Assembly: GCF_945890115.1 (NCBI RefSeq)
Contig: NZ_CAMDCK010000011.1
Coordinates: 1 to 64,000, forward strand
Length of the DNA stretch: 64,000 bases
DNA from: Sphingorhabdus sp. EL138
GTDB lineage: Bacteria; Pseudomonadota; Alphaproteobacteria; Sphingomonadales; Sphingomonadaceae
Direction: 5' to 3'
How positions within the stretch are numbered: position 1 is the stretch's first letter; each line of letters starts with the position of its first letter. The translations under genes and the position numbers were made by a program. Shown piece by piece: positions 24,085 to 33,664 of the stretch. Below the pieces are notes generated by a model. The model saw only the letters and a list, made by a program, of their open reading frames with translations. It had not been told where the DNA came from and ran no database searches.

Positions 24085-25473
24085 ATGCGCTACGACAATC
24101 TGATCCAGCCTGACAATGGCCAGGCCGCCACCCTCATTCATGTCACGGACAAGGGCCGTTTTGAAAGCTGGCTCGCGCTGCAATCCGATGCGGCTCGAAC
24201 CGCGATCAAGGCGCAGAAGTTCGAAGGCAATGCGAACGATATAGCGATATTGCCCGGAGATAGACCGGGGGATTGGTCTGTCGTTGCTGGCGTTTCGGAT
24301 GCTGCTGTACCAAATGTGTGGCATCTTGCGAAAGCCGCAGACAGCCTTCCTGAAGGCACATATCGACTTGCCGATTATGATGCGGGCGATGCTATGCTCG
24401 GCTGGATACTTGGGCAATATCGTTACCATGAATATTTGAGCGAGCCAAAACTGACGGGGCCGCGCGTGCTATTGGTGCGCGAACCCGCCCGGATTCCCTT
24501 GGCCGAATTGCAGGCCGCCGCAACCGCTTTGGTGCGCGATCTTGTGAACCGGCCCGCGGCCGACCTTGGGCCAAATGCGTTGGAGGCCGAGGCAAGGCGC
24601 ATCGCAAAATCGTACAAGGCAGACGTCATAGTCACCGCTGGTGAGGCGCTGGAAACCGGCTATCCGCTTATCCATGCTGTCGGCAAGGCCGCCGCGCGCG
24701 AACATGCGCCGCGCTTGATTGAACTGGAATGGGGCGACCCGCGCCACCCGCGCATCGCGATTGTGGGCAAGGGGATTACCTTCGACAGCGGCGGGCTGGA
24801 TATCAAACCGGCCTCCGGCATGCGGCTGATGAAGAAGGATATGGGCGGCGCAGCGCATGCCTTGGCATTGGCGGAGCTAATCATGGCGGCGCATTTGCCC
24901 GTGCGGTTACATATGCTCGTGGCGGCGGCGGAAAACAGCATAGCGGGCAACGCCATGCGGCCGGGCGACATCATCAAAAGCCGCAAGGGCATCAGCGTAG
25001 AAATCGACAATACCGATGCCGAAGGGCGATTGGTGTTGGCGGACGCGCTCACCAAAGCGATACAGGATCAGGCGGAGTTGATCGTTGATTTCGCCACACT
25101 GACCGGCGCGGCGCGGGTTGCGCTTGGCCCTGATTTGCCAGCGATGTTTAGCAATGATGAAAGCATCGCAAATGCCATGCTCGCGGCTTCAAAGGCAGCG
25201 GGGGACCCGATGTGGCGTATGCCGCTTTGGGCGCCTTATATGGAGATGCTTGACAGCGACATCGCCGACACCTCCAATAGCGGCGGTGCCTTTGCTGGCG
25301 CGGTCACGGCGGCGTTATTCTTGCAGAAATTCGTGCCTGATGATGTGCCTTGGGTGCATCTCGACACCTTTGCGTGGCGGCCCACCAGCAAGCCCGGCCG
25401 ACCAAAAGGTGGAGAGGCGCTTGGATTGCGGGCTGTGTTTCGTTATTTGACGGAAACTTATCCCGTCGGCTAA
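24085..25473 (+). CDS. Leucyl aminopeptidase, M17 family
   Basis: M17 aminopeptidases are hexameric two-metal enzymes that remove N-terminal residues from peptides in the cytoplasm. The metal and catalytic block is complete: VGKGITFDSGGLDIKP and the signature NTDAEGRLVLADAL, plus the KKDMGGA element. The 462-residue length is a little below the usual 480-500, with a shortened N-terminal domain. The start is placed at ATG 24085. A TTG ten codons earlier is possible. A near-palindrome ATATTTC-T-GAAATAT at 24033-24047 lies in the upstream region. The 199 bases upstream contain no gene. Confidence 0.92.
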   Translation: MRYDNLIQPDNGQAATLIHVTDKGRFESWLALQSDAARTAIKAQKFEGNANDIAILPGDRPGDWSVVAGVSDAAVPNVWHLAKAADSLPEGTYRLADYDAGDAMLGWILGQYRYHEYLSEPKLTGPRVLLVREPARIPLAELQAAATALVRDLVNRPAADLGPNALEAEARRIAKSYKADVIVTAGEALETGYPLIHAVGKAAAREHAPRLIELEWGDPRHPRIAIVGKGITFDSGGLDIKPASGMRLMKKDMGGAAHALALAELIMAAHLPVRLHMLVAAAENSIAGNAMRPGDIIKSRKGISVEIDNTDAEGRLVLADALTKAIQDQAELIVDFATLTGAARVALGPDLPAMFSNDESIANAMLAASKAAGDPMWRMPLWAPYMEMLDSDIADTSNSGGAFAGAVTAALFLQKFVPDDVPWVHLDTFAWRPTSKPGRPKGGEALGLRAVFRYLTETYPVG

Positions 25474-25493
25474 GGGCATTAGAAGAAATTTTT

Positions 25494-25579
25494 CGTCGCC
25501 CCAGCGTAGGCTGGGGCCCATCACGTCTCTCGGTTTTGAACGACAGGCGAGATAGGCACCAGCCTACGCTGGTGCGACG
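25494..25579. repeat. Double palindromic repeat (CCAGCGTAGGCTGG type)
   Basis: CGTCGCCCCAGCGTAGGC at the left and GCCTACGCTGGTGCGACG at the right are inverted, matching at 23 of 25 positions over the full arms. Each arm is itself a small palindrome (CCAGC-GTAG-GCTGG). The element fills most of the space between the aminopeptidase and the NlpC/P60 gene. Confidence 0.75.
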
Positions 25580-25599
25580 TATTTGGGGGACATAAAAAG

Positions 25600-26502
25600 T
25601 TGGCAGACGGTCAGATACAGGCGGGGGCACGGCCTATCTACACATTAAGCGGGCATAGCCTTGTCGGGGACAAACGGACAACGCCGATCCGGGGCGACCT
25701 TGCCGATATCAGCCTCGCTGGAAAGCTTTTCGCGCCGCATTATGCGGTGCCAATGTTGCGCACGGGTATCGCGCCCGTCACTCAAATCCACGCCGAAGCG
25801 CATGCGACATCCAAGTCGATCAGCGCATTGATGCATGGCGAAGAATTTGCCGTGCTGGATGTCGCGGGCGAGTGGGCATGGGGATATTGCCTGCACGACA
25901 GTTATTTGGGCTATCTGCGCTTTGCCGAACTGGGGGATGATTTTGCCGCAACGCATATCGTCAGCGCGTCGGCGACCTTGCTGGTGGCGGCACCATCGAC
26001 GAAAGCGCTTGTGCTGGCGCGCTATCCTATGGGGGCGCGTTTGCTTTGCGGCGACCTTAGCGCGTGCGGCAATTATCTCGCGTGCGAAAATGGTTTTGTG
26101 CCGCATACGCATGTTTCTGAAATCGGGCGCGTTGCAGCGTCACCCGCTGATCTTGCGGAGCAGCTTATCGGCACGCCCTATAGCTGGGGTGGACGCAGCG
26201 GGGATTCGCTTGATTGCTCCGGCCTTGTCCAATTGGTTTTTGGCCTGAAAGGCATCATGGCCCCGCGCGACGCCGATATGCAGATGGCCGATTTTGGCGC
26301 GGCATTGCCCGAAGGCGCAACGCTGGAACGCGGCGATCTGGTATTCTTCCCCGGCCATGTCGGCATCATGGCCGACGCCGACAACATCATCCACGCCAAT
26401 GGCACCGCAATGGCAGTGAGCGTGGAACCACTGGCAGACGCAGCGGCACGCTTTGCCGAGCATGAGGTCGCGATTTTGGCGCATAAGCGGGTTGCGCTTT
26501 GA
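25600..26502 (+). CDS. NlpC/P60 family cell-wall peptidase
   Basis: The 300-residue protein has two SH3-like stretches (around residues 55-115 and 120-175) and a C-terminal NlpC/P60 cysteine peptidase domain. The catalytic cysteine is C206 in DCSGL, with H253 (PGHVG) and H265 (IIHANG). These enzymes cut the D-Glu to meso-diaminopimelate bond of peptidoglycan or of recycled muropeptides. No signal peptide is seen, so a cytoplasmic recycling role (YkfC-like) is plausible. The start TTG 25600 follows GGGGGA. The next gene starts at TTG 26499 inside its stop codon. Confidence 0.85.
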   Translation: MADGQIQAGARPIYTLSGHSLVGDKRTTPIRGDLADISLAGKLFAPHYAVPMLRTGIAPVTQIHAEAHATSKSISALMHGEEFAVLDVAGEWAWGYCLHDSYLGYLRFAELGDDFAATHIVSASATLLVAAPSTKALVLARYPMGARLLCGDLSACGNYLACENGFVPHTHVSEIGRVAASPADLAEQLIGTPYSWGGRSGDSLDCSGLVQLVFGLKGIMAPRDADMQMADFGAALPEGATLERGDLVFFPGHVGIMADADNIIHANGTAMAVSVEPLADAAARFAEHEVAILAHKRVAL

Positions 26503-27434
26503 CCAAACCCATCTTCATCGACGGCGCTGCGGGCACCACTGGCCTTGAGATTGCCGACCGGCTGGCGGGCCGCGATGAGTTCACGCTGATCGCCTTGGAT
26601 GATGCCAAGCGTAAAGACGTGGCGGCGAAGCGTGAAGCGTTGAACGACGCCGACTTTGTTATTCTGTGCTTGCCAGACGACGCCGCAAAAGAGGCGGTGG
26701 CGATGACGACATCTGCCACGACGCGTATCATTGACGCGTCCACGGCCTATCGTATTGACCCCGATTGGGCTTATGGCTTTGCCGAATATCGCATGGGCCA
26801 GCGCGAACGCATTGCATCGGCACGGTTGGTCAGCATCCCTGGTTGCTACCCCACCGGATTTTTGGGCCTTATCGCGCCTTTGGTGGCGGCTGGCCTCCTT
26901 CCTGCCGATTGGCCGTACTCCGTCAACGCGGTGTCGGGTTATTCGGGCGGCGGCAAGGCGTTGATACAAAGGTTCGAAGGCGAGGGCGCGGATATCGGCT
27001 ATCGCAGCTATGGCCTTGATCTGGCGCACAAGCATGTGCCCGAAATGCAGACGCACGCAGGCCTTACGCACGCACCCATATTTGCACCCGCCGTCGTCCG
27101 CGCCTTTCGCGGCATGGTGGTTGAAGTGCCCTTGCCGCTATCGGCTATGGCTGGGGCAGGCAGCGCGGATGCGTTGCGCGCCGCACTCGCCGCGCATTAT
27201 GCAGGGTCGCCGGTGGTGACGGTGCACAACGAAGCTGCGCCAAGCGAACTATTGATGCACGCCGACCAAGCCCCGTCCGACCGCCTCGACCTTTATGTGC
27301 TGGCGTCGCAAGACGGGGCGCAAGTGCGCTTGTTGGCGATGCTCGACAATCTCGGCAAAGGCGCGAGCGGGGCAGCGGTGCAGAACCTAAACATCATGGC
27401 TGGGTTGGACGAGACGGCTGGGTTGCGGTTGTAA
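26499..27434 (+). CDS. argC: N-acetyl-gamma-glutamyl-phosphate reductase ArgC (type 2)
   Basis: ArgC reduces N-acetylglutamyl phosphate to the semialdehyde in arginine biosynthesis, with NADPH. The 311 residues are shorter than the usual 340-350 and match the second ArgC subgroup found in alphaproteobacteria. The catalytic cysteine C116 is in IPGCYPTG, and the N-terminal GAAGTTGLEI binds the cofactor. The start is TTG 26499, which overlaps the stop of the preceding gene. A weaker start and coupling suggest low, tied expression. No other arg genes are in view. Confidence 0.92.
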   Translation: MTKPIFIDGAAGTTGLEIADRLAGRDEFTLIALDDAKRKDVAAKREALNDADFVILCLPDDAAKEAVAMTTSATTRIIDASTAYRIDPDWAYGFAEYRMGQRERIASARLVSIPGCYPTGFLGLIAPLVAAGLLPADWPYSVNAVSGYSGGGKALIQRFEGEGADIGYRSYGLDLAHKHVPEMQTHAGLTHAPIFAPAVVRAFRGMVVEVPLPLSAMAGAGSADALRAALAAHYAGSPVVTVHNEAAPSELLMHADQAPSDRLDLYVLASQDGAQVRLLAMLDNLGKGASGAAVQNLNIMAGLDETAGLRL

Positions 27435-27458
27435 CCGTAAATTCGACCAAAACGCGCC

Positions 27459-27549
27459 GTCACCCTGAACTCGTTTCAGGGTCCATTTCGCCTCTAAACC
27501 CTCCGGTCTGCGTGGCACGATGGATGCTGAACCAAGTTTAGCATGACGA
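27459..27549. repeat. Palindromic intergenic element (GTCATCCTG family)
   Basis: CGTCACCCTGAACTCGTTTC at the left and CTGAACCAAGTTTAGCATGACG at the right belong to the same family as the elements at 2521 and 7059, but with more changes. It separates the convergent argC and map genes. Confidence 0.7.
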
Positions 27550-27565
27550 TGTTTGGTAAAACCCC

Positions 27566-28393
27566 TCAATAAGGCGGCTGATCAAACCCCTTGAGGCTCT
27601 TGGTAAATATCTCACAGCCATCTTCAGTAATGCCAATGCTATGTTCAAACTGCGCGCTTAAGGAGCGGTCGCGCGTTACCGCCGTCCAACCATCGTCAAG
27701 CACTTTGCCTGCGGCCTTGCCGATGTTGATCATGGGCTCAATCGTGAAAATCATGCCGGGGCGCAGCTCTGGGCCCGTGCCGGGGCGGCCGACATGGACG
27801 ATTTCGGGGGCGTCGTGGAACAACTGGCCCAAGCCATGGCCGCAAAAGTCGCGGACCACGCCATAGCGATGCTTTTCGGCGTGGGTTTGGATTGCATAGC
27901 CAATGTCGCCGACACGATTGCCGGGCTTGGCGGCTTCGATGCCGAGCATCAGGCATTCATAGGTCACATCGACCAAACGCTTGGCCTTCACCGGCACATC
28001 GCCGACCAAGAACATGCGGCTGGTGTCGCCGTGCCAGCCATCCAGTTGCGGCGTGACGTCGATGTTGACGATGTCACCATCCTTCAATTTCTTGTCCGAG
28101 GGAATACCGTGGCAGATTACGTGGTTTATCGAGATGCAGCAGCTATGCGTATAGCCGCGATAGCCCAAGGTCGCAGGAACGGCGCCACCGCGCATCGTCA
28201 TGGCGCGGACAATGTCGTCCAGCTCTTCGGTGCTTACGCCGGGCACGACATGCGGCACCAAGGCATCGAGGATTTCGGCGGCAAGGCGGCCAGCCTTGCG
28301 CATGCCGTCAAAGCCTTCTGCCCCGTGCAATTTGATGGTCCCGTCGCGGGCCTGCATCGCCTCTTGGGGCGTCACGCTTACATATTGTTCCAT
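27566..28393 (-). CDS. map: Type I methionine aminopeptidase Map
   Basis: Map removes the initiator methionine from nascent proteins. The five metal ligands of the pita-bread fold are visible in order: D in NIDVTP, D in HGDTS, H in CGHGLG, E in IEPM and E in QFEHS. The 275-residue length is normal for the type I enzyme. The start is placed at ATG 28393, though neither it nor the upstream ATG 28411 has a clear ribosome binding site. It is divergent from the CinA-like gene. Confidence 0.95.
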   Translation of the reverse strand: MEQYVSVTPQEAMQARDGTIKLHGAEGFDGMRKAGRLAAEILDALVPHVVPGVSTEELDDIVRAMTMRGGAVPATLGYRGYTHSCCISINHVICHGIPSDKKLKDGDIVNIDVTPQLDGWHGDTSRMFLVGDVPVKAKRLVDVTYECLMLGIEAAKPGNRVGDIGYAIQTHAEKHRYGVVRDFCGHGLGQLFHDAPEIVHVGRPGTGPELRPGMIFTIEPMINIGKAAGKVLDDGWTAVTRDRSLSAQFEHSIGITEDGCEIFTKSLKGFDQPPY

Positions 28394-28455
28394 GCAAGCG
28401 ATATAAGGCAATAATCCGCACTTTGCGAGGGGGTGATTTATGCTATCGGATGCGG

Positions 28456-29214
28456 ATGACAGAATCTCGCATCTACACCGCAGCCCTTGTAATTATCGGC
28501 GATGAAATCCTCTCTGGCCGCACACAGGACAAAAATGTCAGCCAAATTGCGCTTTGGCTCAATATTCAAGGCATTCGCCTCAAAGAGGTGCGCGTTGTCG
28601 CTGATGTTGAGGAATCGATTGTCGAGGCGGTGAACGCGCTGCGCGCGCGCAATGATTATTTGTTTACGACAGGCGGCATTGGCCCAACGCATGATGACAT
28701 TACGGTTGATGCGATTGCGGCTGCTTTGGGGGTCGATGTGGTTATCCATCCCGAAGCGAGCGCGGTCCTGCACGCATATTATGAAACACGTGGCGGCATC
28801 AATCCGGGCCGTTTACGTATGGCGCGCGTGCCTGATGGCGCAGAACTTATTCCTAACAAGATGTCCGGTGCGCCGGGTATTCGCCATGGCAATATCTTCA
28901 TCATGGCGGGCGTGCCGCATATCACGGCTGGCATGCTGGATGCTTTGACCGGCACATTGGAGGGCGGTGCGCCTTTGCTGTCGCAGCAAATCGGTTGCTG
29001 GGTCGCCGAAAGCGAAGTTGCCAAGTTGCTAGGTGATACCGAAAAGCATCATGAAGGATGCCAGATCGGCAGCTACCCGTTTTTCCGCGAGGGCAAGGTT
29101 GGCGCGAACTTCGTTATCCGCACCACCGACGCGCATAAATTGGCGGAATGTGTCGAGGCGTTGCAACTTGGTCTGCGCGGTTTGGGTTATGATACTGTCG
29201 ACGGTGGAATTTAA
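28456..29214 (+). CDS. MoaB/Mog-domain protein, CinA N-terminal type
   Basis: The 252-residue protein is the molybdopterin-binding MoaB/Mog-type domain of competence/damage-inducible CinA (GDEILSGRTQDKN, TTGGIGPTHDDIT, and the later GCQIGSYPFF). The C-terminal amidohydrolase domain of full-length CinA is absent, a common arrangement in alphaproteobacteria. In CinA this domain hydrolyses ADP-ribose or related pyrophosphates. The start is ATG 28456. It is divergent from map, and the shared intergenic region of 62 bases holds both promoters. Confidence 0.88.
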   Translation: MTESRIYTAALVIIGDEILSGRTQDKNVSQIALWLNIQGIRLKEVRVVADVEESIVEAVNALRARNDYLFTTGGIGPTHDDITVDAIAAALGVDVVIHPEASAVLHAYYETRGGINPGRLRMARVPDGAELIPNKMSGAPGIRHGNIFIMAGVPHITAGMLDALTGTLEGGAPLLSQQIGCWVAESEVAKLLGDTEKHHEGCQIGSYPFFREGKVGANFVIRTTDAHKLAECVEALQLGLRGLGYDTVDGGI

Positions 29215-29237
29215 GCGGGATTGTCCGAAAAACCATT

Positions 29238-29309
29238 CGTCATCCCGAACGGGTTTCGGGATATCGCACAACCACCTGTTTGTTATCCCGAAACACATTC
29301 GGGATGATG
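29238..29309. repeat. Palindromic intergenic element (GTCATCCCGAA family)
   Basis: CGTCATCCCGAACGGGTTTC at the left and GAAACACATTCGGGATGATG at the right oppose each other, with a CGGGATATCG / TTATCCCG pair between them. It is a shorter relative of the GTCATCCTG elements and separates the CinA-like gene from the M16 peptidase gene. Confidence 0.75.
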
Positions 29310-29388
29310 AGACTGTAGTGTGATAGGGATATCGTTTTTTTCGGACGTTCATGTGCGGTCAAGCTGCACGCTCGTTATGAGGAGTGTA

Positions 29389-32262
29389 ATGCGCAAACTT
29401 TCTTATGCTCTCATCTGTGCAGCCTTGCTGCTCTCACCTTCGGCTTATGCGCAAACTGCGCCCGTTGCGGCGGCGACAACCAAGGCAGCGGCGCAACCAT
29501 GGCTGTATGAAGGCAGCGACGTCCCTGTCGATGACACATGGACATTTGGGGTTCTGCCCAATGGGCTTCGTTATGCGGTCAAGAAAAACGATGTGCCCGC
29601 GGGGCAAGTTTCCATTCGTGTGCGGATTGATGCGGGCGCATTGCATGAAAATAATGACGAGCAAGGCTTTGCCCATCTCATCGAGCATTTGTCGTTTCGC
29701 GGATCCACCTTCGTTCCGGATGGCGAGGCAAAGCGCATTTGGCAGCGGTTCGGCGTCACATTCGGCAGCGATAGCAACGCGCAGACAACGCCGACGCAGA
29801 CTGTCTTCAAGCTCGATTTGCCCAATGCGACGCCAGAAAAGCTGGATGAATCGGTCAAAATCATTTCAGGCATGATCCGCAACCCACGGATTTCGCCAAC
29901 CGCGTTAAATGCCGAGCGCGCGATTGTTTTGGCCGAATTGCGGGAGAATAGCGGCGCGCAGATGATTTACAGCGACGCCCTGCGCCAACATGCCTTTCAG
30001 GGGCAGCGCCTTGCAAACCGGTCGACCATTGGGACGCCAGAAACGCTGCAGGCGGCAGATGCCATCCGCCTCGCTGCCTTTCATGACCGTTGGTATCGGC
30101 CCGAAAACGCCGTTGTCGTCATGGCTGGCGATATGGAACCGGCCAAGCTTGCCAATCTGGTGCAGAAATATTTCAACGATTGGAAGGGCAAGGGCCAAAG
30201 CGCACCCGAGCCAGATTTTGGTGACCCCAGTCCGCAAGGCACACCTGCGCGGGTGTTGATTGAGCCGACTTTGCCGACGACGGTCAGCCTTGCCTATCTG
30301 CGGCCTTGGCGCAAAGTGAACGACACGATACTCTATAATGAACAATTGCTGATCGATGCCTTGGCGCTGCAAATCATTAACCGCAGGCTTGAGGTGCAGG
30401 CGCGCAATGGCGGCAATTACCTATTTGCACAGATCGCGCAGGAAGATATTTCGCGCACCGCCGATGCGACATTGGTTTCGCTGACACCCATTGGCGATCA
30501 ATGGGAAGCCGCAACGCGTGATGTCCGCGCGATCATTGCCGATGCAGTTGCGACACCCCCTTCGGTTGCGGATATTGACCGCGAAAAGACATTGTTCGGT
30601 AATGCGCTGCGCACGATGCTCGACAGCTATCCGTTCGAAGCTGCCGCCAAGCAGGCGGATGACATCGTCAGCGCAGTGGATATACGCGAAACAGTGGCAG
30701 CCCCGAAAACTGTCGTTGCAGTGTATGAAGGGATGCAAGACAAGTTCACGCCCAAACGGCTTTTGGAGTCCACACAGAAGCTTTTTAGCGCCGATGTCAT
30801 CCGGTTGATGGTCTCTTCGCCGACCACCATAGCCGATGCGGATAATCGCGCTTTGGCGGTCTTGAATGCATCGGTGGCCGCAAATACAACGGCGCGCCTG
30901 TCCGAAAACAATATGGGCTTTGCCGCGCTGCCCCAATTGGGTGCGCCTGGAAAGCTGGTGGCGGAGGAGCTATTGTCGCGATGGGACGTCACGCGGCTGG
31001 AACTGTTTAATGGCGTGCGCGCATTGCTCTATCCCAATAAAGCCGAAAGCGATCAGATCCGCATATTGGTCCGCTTTGGCCGTGGATATAAGGCCGTAAA
31101 TCCGGACAAAGGCGATCTATTATGGGCTGGGCCATTGGTTCTGCCTGAAAATGGCATTGGCAATATCAAACGCACCGAAATTGATCAGATGGTCAACGGT
31201 CGGCGCATTGAGCTCAATTTTTCGGTCGATGACGACGCTTTCCAATTTGGCGCAAACACGCGGCCAGATGATCTTGCCGACCAGCTTATTTTAATTGCGA
31301 CCAAGCTGGAGCATCCCGGTTGGGATGCGGCACCCGTTGAACGTGCCAAGGCCTTTGCAACGTCAGGCTATGCCAGTTTTGAAATGTCGGCGACGTCGGT
31401 CTTGCAACGTGATCTGGAATATCTGCTGCGCAATAAGGATGCGCGTTGGAAGGCGGCTACCCCATCAGACGTGGCCAAAATTGATGCAGCGAAGTTTGAA
31501 TCCTATTGGAAGCCTTTGATGGCGCAGGGTCCTATCGAAGTTCTGCTTTTCGGTGATTTTGAGAAAGTGGACGCAATCGCTGCATTGGAAAAAAGCTTCG
31601 GTGCGATGGCCCCGCGCCCGCCATTGCCCGTATCAGCAGCGGCCAGCAATGTCCGATTCCCTGCGCCAACGGTCGCGCCTGTGCGCCTGATGCATCGCGG
31701 GGCCAGTGATCAATCGGCAGCGGTTATGGCGTGGCCAACGGGCGGGGGCATTCAAGGCATTACCGAGGGGCGTCAGCTGGAAATATTGGCGGCAATCTTC
31801 CGCGACCGCTTGTTCGAAAAATTTCGCGCTGAACAAGCCGCTAGCTACAGCCCCGACATGGCTGCCAATTGGCCGCTCGATTTTAACAGCGGCGGGTATT
31901 TGATGGCGTATACGCAAGTTAAGCCTGCGGATGTGGACCGTTTCTTCGCTTTTGCTGACGCCGTTGCAGCGGACTTGAAGGCTAATCCCGTGAGCGCCGA
32001 CGAATTGCAGCGCGCGGTCGAGCCGACCAAGCAAGCCATTGAGCGCGCGGCGTCAGGCAACAGTTTTTGGCTGAATCAGCTAAAAGGGGCGGCCTATGAC
32101 CCCGAACGCTTTGTTGCACTGGGCAAGCTGTACAGCGACTATAATGATGTAACACCGGCCATTTTGCAGGCATTGGCACAACGCTATTTTATCAAAGACA
32201 AGGCGTGGAAGCTTGTCGTTGCCCCGCAATCAGGTGATGGAGCAGTCACCACCGCGCGGTAA
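29389..32262 (+). CDS. Secreted M16-family zinc peptidase, pitrilysin type
   Basis: The 957-residue protein begins with a signal peptide ending at SAYAQ. The inverted zinc motif HLIEH lies at residues 96-100, and a further glutamate is found in ALNAERAIVLAELRENSG. The length fits two M16 halves (active and inactive) fused, as in zinc proteases of proteobacteria. It is probably periplasmic. ATG 29389 has GAGGAG six bases upstream, and the longer frame to 29320 runs through non-coding-looking sequence. It is transcribed alone. Confidence 0.9.
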   Translation: MRKLSYALICAALLLSPSAYAQTAPVAAATTKAAAQPWLYEGSDVPVDDTWTFGVLPNGLRYAVKKNDVPAGQVSIRVRIDAGALHENNDEQGFAHLIEHLSFRGSTFVPDGEAKRIWQRFGVTFGSDSNAQTTPTQTVFKLDLPNATPEKLDESVKIISGMIRNPRISPTALNAERAIVLAELRENSGAQMIYSDALRQHAFQGQRLANRSTIGTPETLQAADAIRLAAFHDRWYRPENAVVVMAGDMEPAKLANLVQKYFNDWKGKGQSAPEPDFGDPSPQGTPARVLIEPTLPTTVSLAYLRPWRKVNDTILYNEQLLIDALALQIINRRLEVQARNGGNYLFAQIAQEDISRTADATLVSLTPIGDQWEAATRDVRAIIADAVATPPSVADIDREKTLFGNALRTMLDSYPFEAAAKQADDIVSAVDIRETVAAPKTVVAVYEGMQDKFTPKRLLESTQKLFSADVIRLMVSSPTTIADADNRALAVLNASVAANTTARLSENNMGFAALPQLGAPGKLVAEELLSRWDVTRLELFNGVRALLYPNKAESDQIRILVRFGRGYKAVNPDKGDLLWAGPLVLPENGIGNIKRTEIDQMVNGRRIELNFSVDDDAFQFGANTRPDDLADQLILIATKLEHPGWDAAPVERAKAFATSGYASFEMSATSVLQRDLEYLLRNKDARWKAATPSDVAKIDAAKFESYWKPLMAQGPIEVLLFGDFEKVDAIAALEKSFGAMAPRPPLPVSAAASNVRFPAPTVAPVRLMHRGASDQSAAVMAWPTGGGIQGITEGRQLEILAAIFRDRLFEKFRAEQAASYSPDMAANWPLDFNSGGYLMAYTQVKPADVDRFFAFADAVAADLKANPVSADELQRAVEPTKQAIERAASGNSFWLNQLKGAAYDPERFVALGKLYSDYNDVTPAILQALAQRYFIKDKAWKLVVAPQSGDGAVTTAR

Positions 32263-32273
32263 CGCGGCCATGG

Positions 32274-33578
32274 TTACAAAACATATTTGGACAGGTCTGT
32301 GTCCTTGGCGATGCCCGAAAGCTGTTTGCTGACATAGGCCGCATCAATCTTCAACGTCTCGCCTTTGCGGTCCTCCGCGTCATAGCTAATGTCTTCAAGC
32401 AGCTTTTCCATGACGGTCTGCAAGCGCCGCGCGCCGATATTTTCAACAGAAGAATTCACGTCCACCGCAATGCGCGCAATGGCGTCGATGGCGTCATCGC
32501 TGAATTCCAAGGTTACTTCTTCGGTCGCCAATAAGGCTTTATATTGCATTGGCAGGTTGGCGCGGGTTTCGGATAAAATCCGAACAAAATCGGCATGCTC
32601 GAGCGCGCGCAGTTCGACACGGATGGGCAAGCGGCCCTGTAATTCGGGCAACATGTCGCTTGGCTTGGAAATGTGGAAAGCGCCCGAGGCGATGAACAAT
32701 ACATGGTCGGTTTTCATCGGCCCATATTTGGTCGCGACGGTGGTCCCTTCAATCAACGGCAGCAGGTCGCGCTGAACCCCTTCGCGACTGACCGATCCGC
32801 CGCCACGTGCATCCGACACCGCAATCTTGTCAATTTCGTCCAAGAACACAATGCCATTGGCCTCGGCATCGGCAAGCGCGACGCGGTTCACATCGTCTTG
32901 GTCTAAACGCTTTTCGGATTCTTCCTCGACCAATTTCTTCCACGCATCGGGGACCTTCATCTTGCGCCGTTTCAGATTGTCCTTGCCAAAGGCCTTGCCC
33001 ATCATCTCGCCAAGATTGATCATCCCAACATTGCCACCCATTCCGGGTATTTCCATCGGCATCGCTGGGTTGTCGGACACTTCGATTTCAATTTCGACGT
33101 CGTCCATATGCCGCTCGCGAATGCGCTGGCGGAATGCTTCGCGTGTCGCTTCGCTAGCCGTATCGCCAGCCAGCGTTTTCAGTATGCGCTCCATCGCTGC
33201 TGTCTCGGCGGCTTCGCGCACATGTTCGCGGCGGCGCTCTTTTTCTAAGCGCACCGCCTCTTCGGCCAAATCGCGGGCAATTTGTTCCACATCGCGGCCG
33301 ACATAGCCGACTTCGGTGAATTTGGTGGCCTCCACCTTGATGAATGGGGCATCGGCCAGCTTGGCGAGGCGGCGGGAAATCTCCGTCTTGCCGCACCCCG
33401 TGGGGCCAATCATCAGGATATTTTTGGGCGTTACCTCGTCGCGCAAATCCGCACCGAGCCGCTGGCGGCGCCAGCGATTGCGCAGCGCCACCGCAACGGC
33501 CCGCTTTGCGTCCGCTTGGCCAATGATATGTTCGTCAAGTGCAGCCACAATGGCTTTTGGGGTCAGTGCGTTTTTCAT
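32274..33578 (-). CDS. hslU: HslU ATPase subunit of the HslVU protease
   Basis: HslU is the AAA+ unfoldase of the HslVU protease. The Walker A motif GPTGCGKT is at residues 58-65, the pore loop GYVGRDV follows about 30 residues later, and Walker B is in [12 protein letters not shown]. The 434-residue length is normal and includes the I domain. The start is ATG 33578. hslV is upstream on the same strand, separated by 86 bases that contain a small tandem repeat. The two are surely one operon. Confidence 0.97.
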   Translation of the reverse strand: MKNALTPKAIVAALDEHIIGQADAKRAVAVALRNRWRRQRLGADLRDEVTPKNILMIGPTGCGKTEISRRLAKLADAPFIKVEATKFTEVGYVGRDVEQIARDLAEEAVRLEKERRREHVREAAETAAMERILKTLAGDTASEATREAFRQRIRERHMDDVEIEIEVSDNPAMPMEIPGMGGNVGMINLGEMMGKAFGKDNLKRRKMKVPDAWKKLVEEESEKRLDQDDVNRVALADAEANGIVFLDEIDKIAVSDARGGGSVSREGVQRDLLPLIEGTTVATKYGPMKTDHVLFIASGAFHISKPSDMLPELQGRLPIRVELRALEHADFVRILSETRANLPMQYKALLATEEVTLEFSDDAIDAIARIAVDVNSSVENIGARRLQTVMEKLLEDISYDAEDRKGETLKIDAAYVSKQLSGIAKDTDLSKYVL

Positions 33579-33610
33579 TACGACCTACATGGGAAGTTGC
33601 GAACGGCGTT

Positions 33611-33660
33611 CAAGTGAATTTGGCCAAGTGAATTTGGCAAGTGAAGTGGGCAAGTGACGG
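33611..33660. repeat. Tandem repeat of a 13-14-bp unit between hslV and hslU
   Basis: The unit CAAGTGAATTTGG(C) is repeated: 33611-33624, 33625-33637, then two diverged units CAAGTGAAGTGGG (33638-33650) and CAAGTGACGG (33651-33660). The array sits in the hslV-hslU spacer. Repeats of this kind can gain or lose units by slippage. Confidence 0.85.
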
Positions 33661-33664
33661 TTGC

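Noticed and set aside
23882-24103. Frame starting inside the monooxygenase stop (ATGA)
   Set aside because: Although the overlap looks like coupling, the 73 residues show no family similarity, and the end runs into the promoter region and start of the aminopeptidase.
26178-27071. 297-residue minus-strand frame over NlpC/P60 and argC
   Set aside because: It spans two genes with complete catalytic motifs on the other strand and has no start signal.
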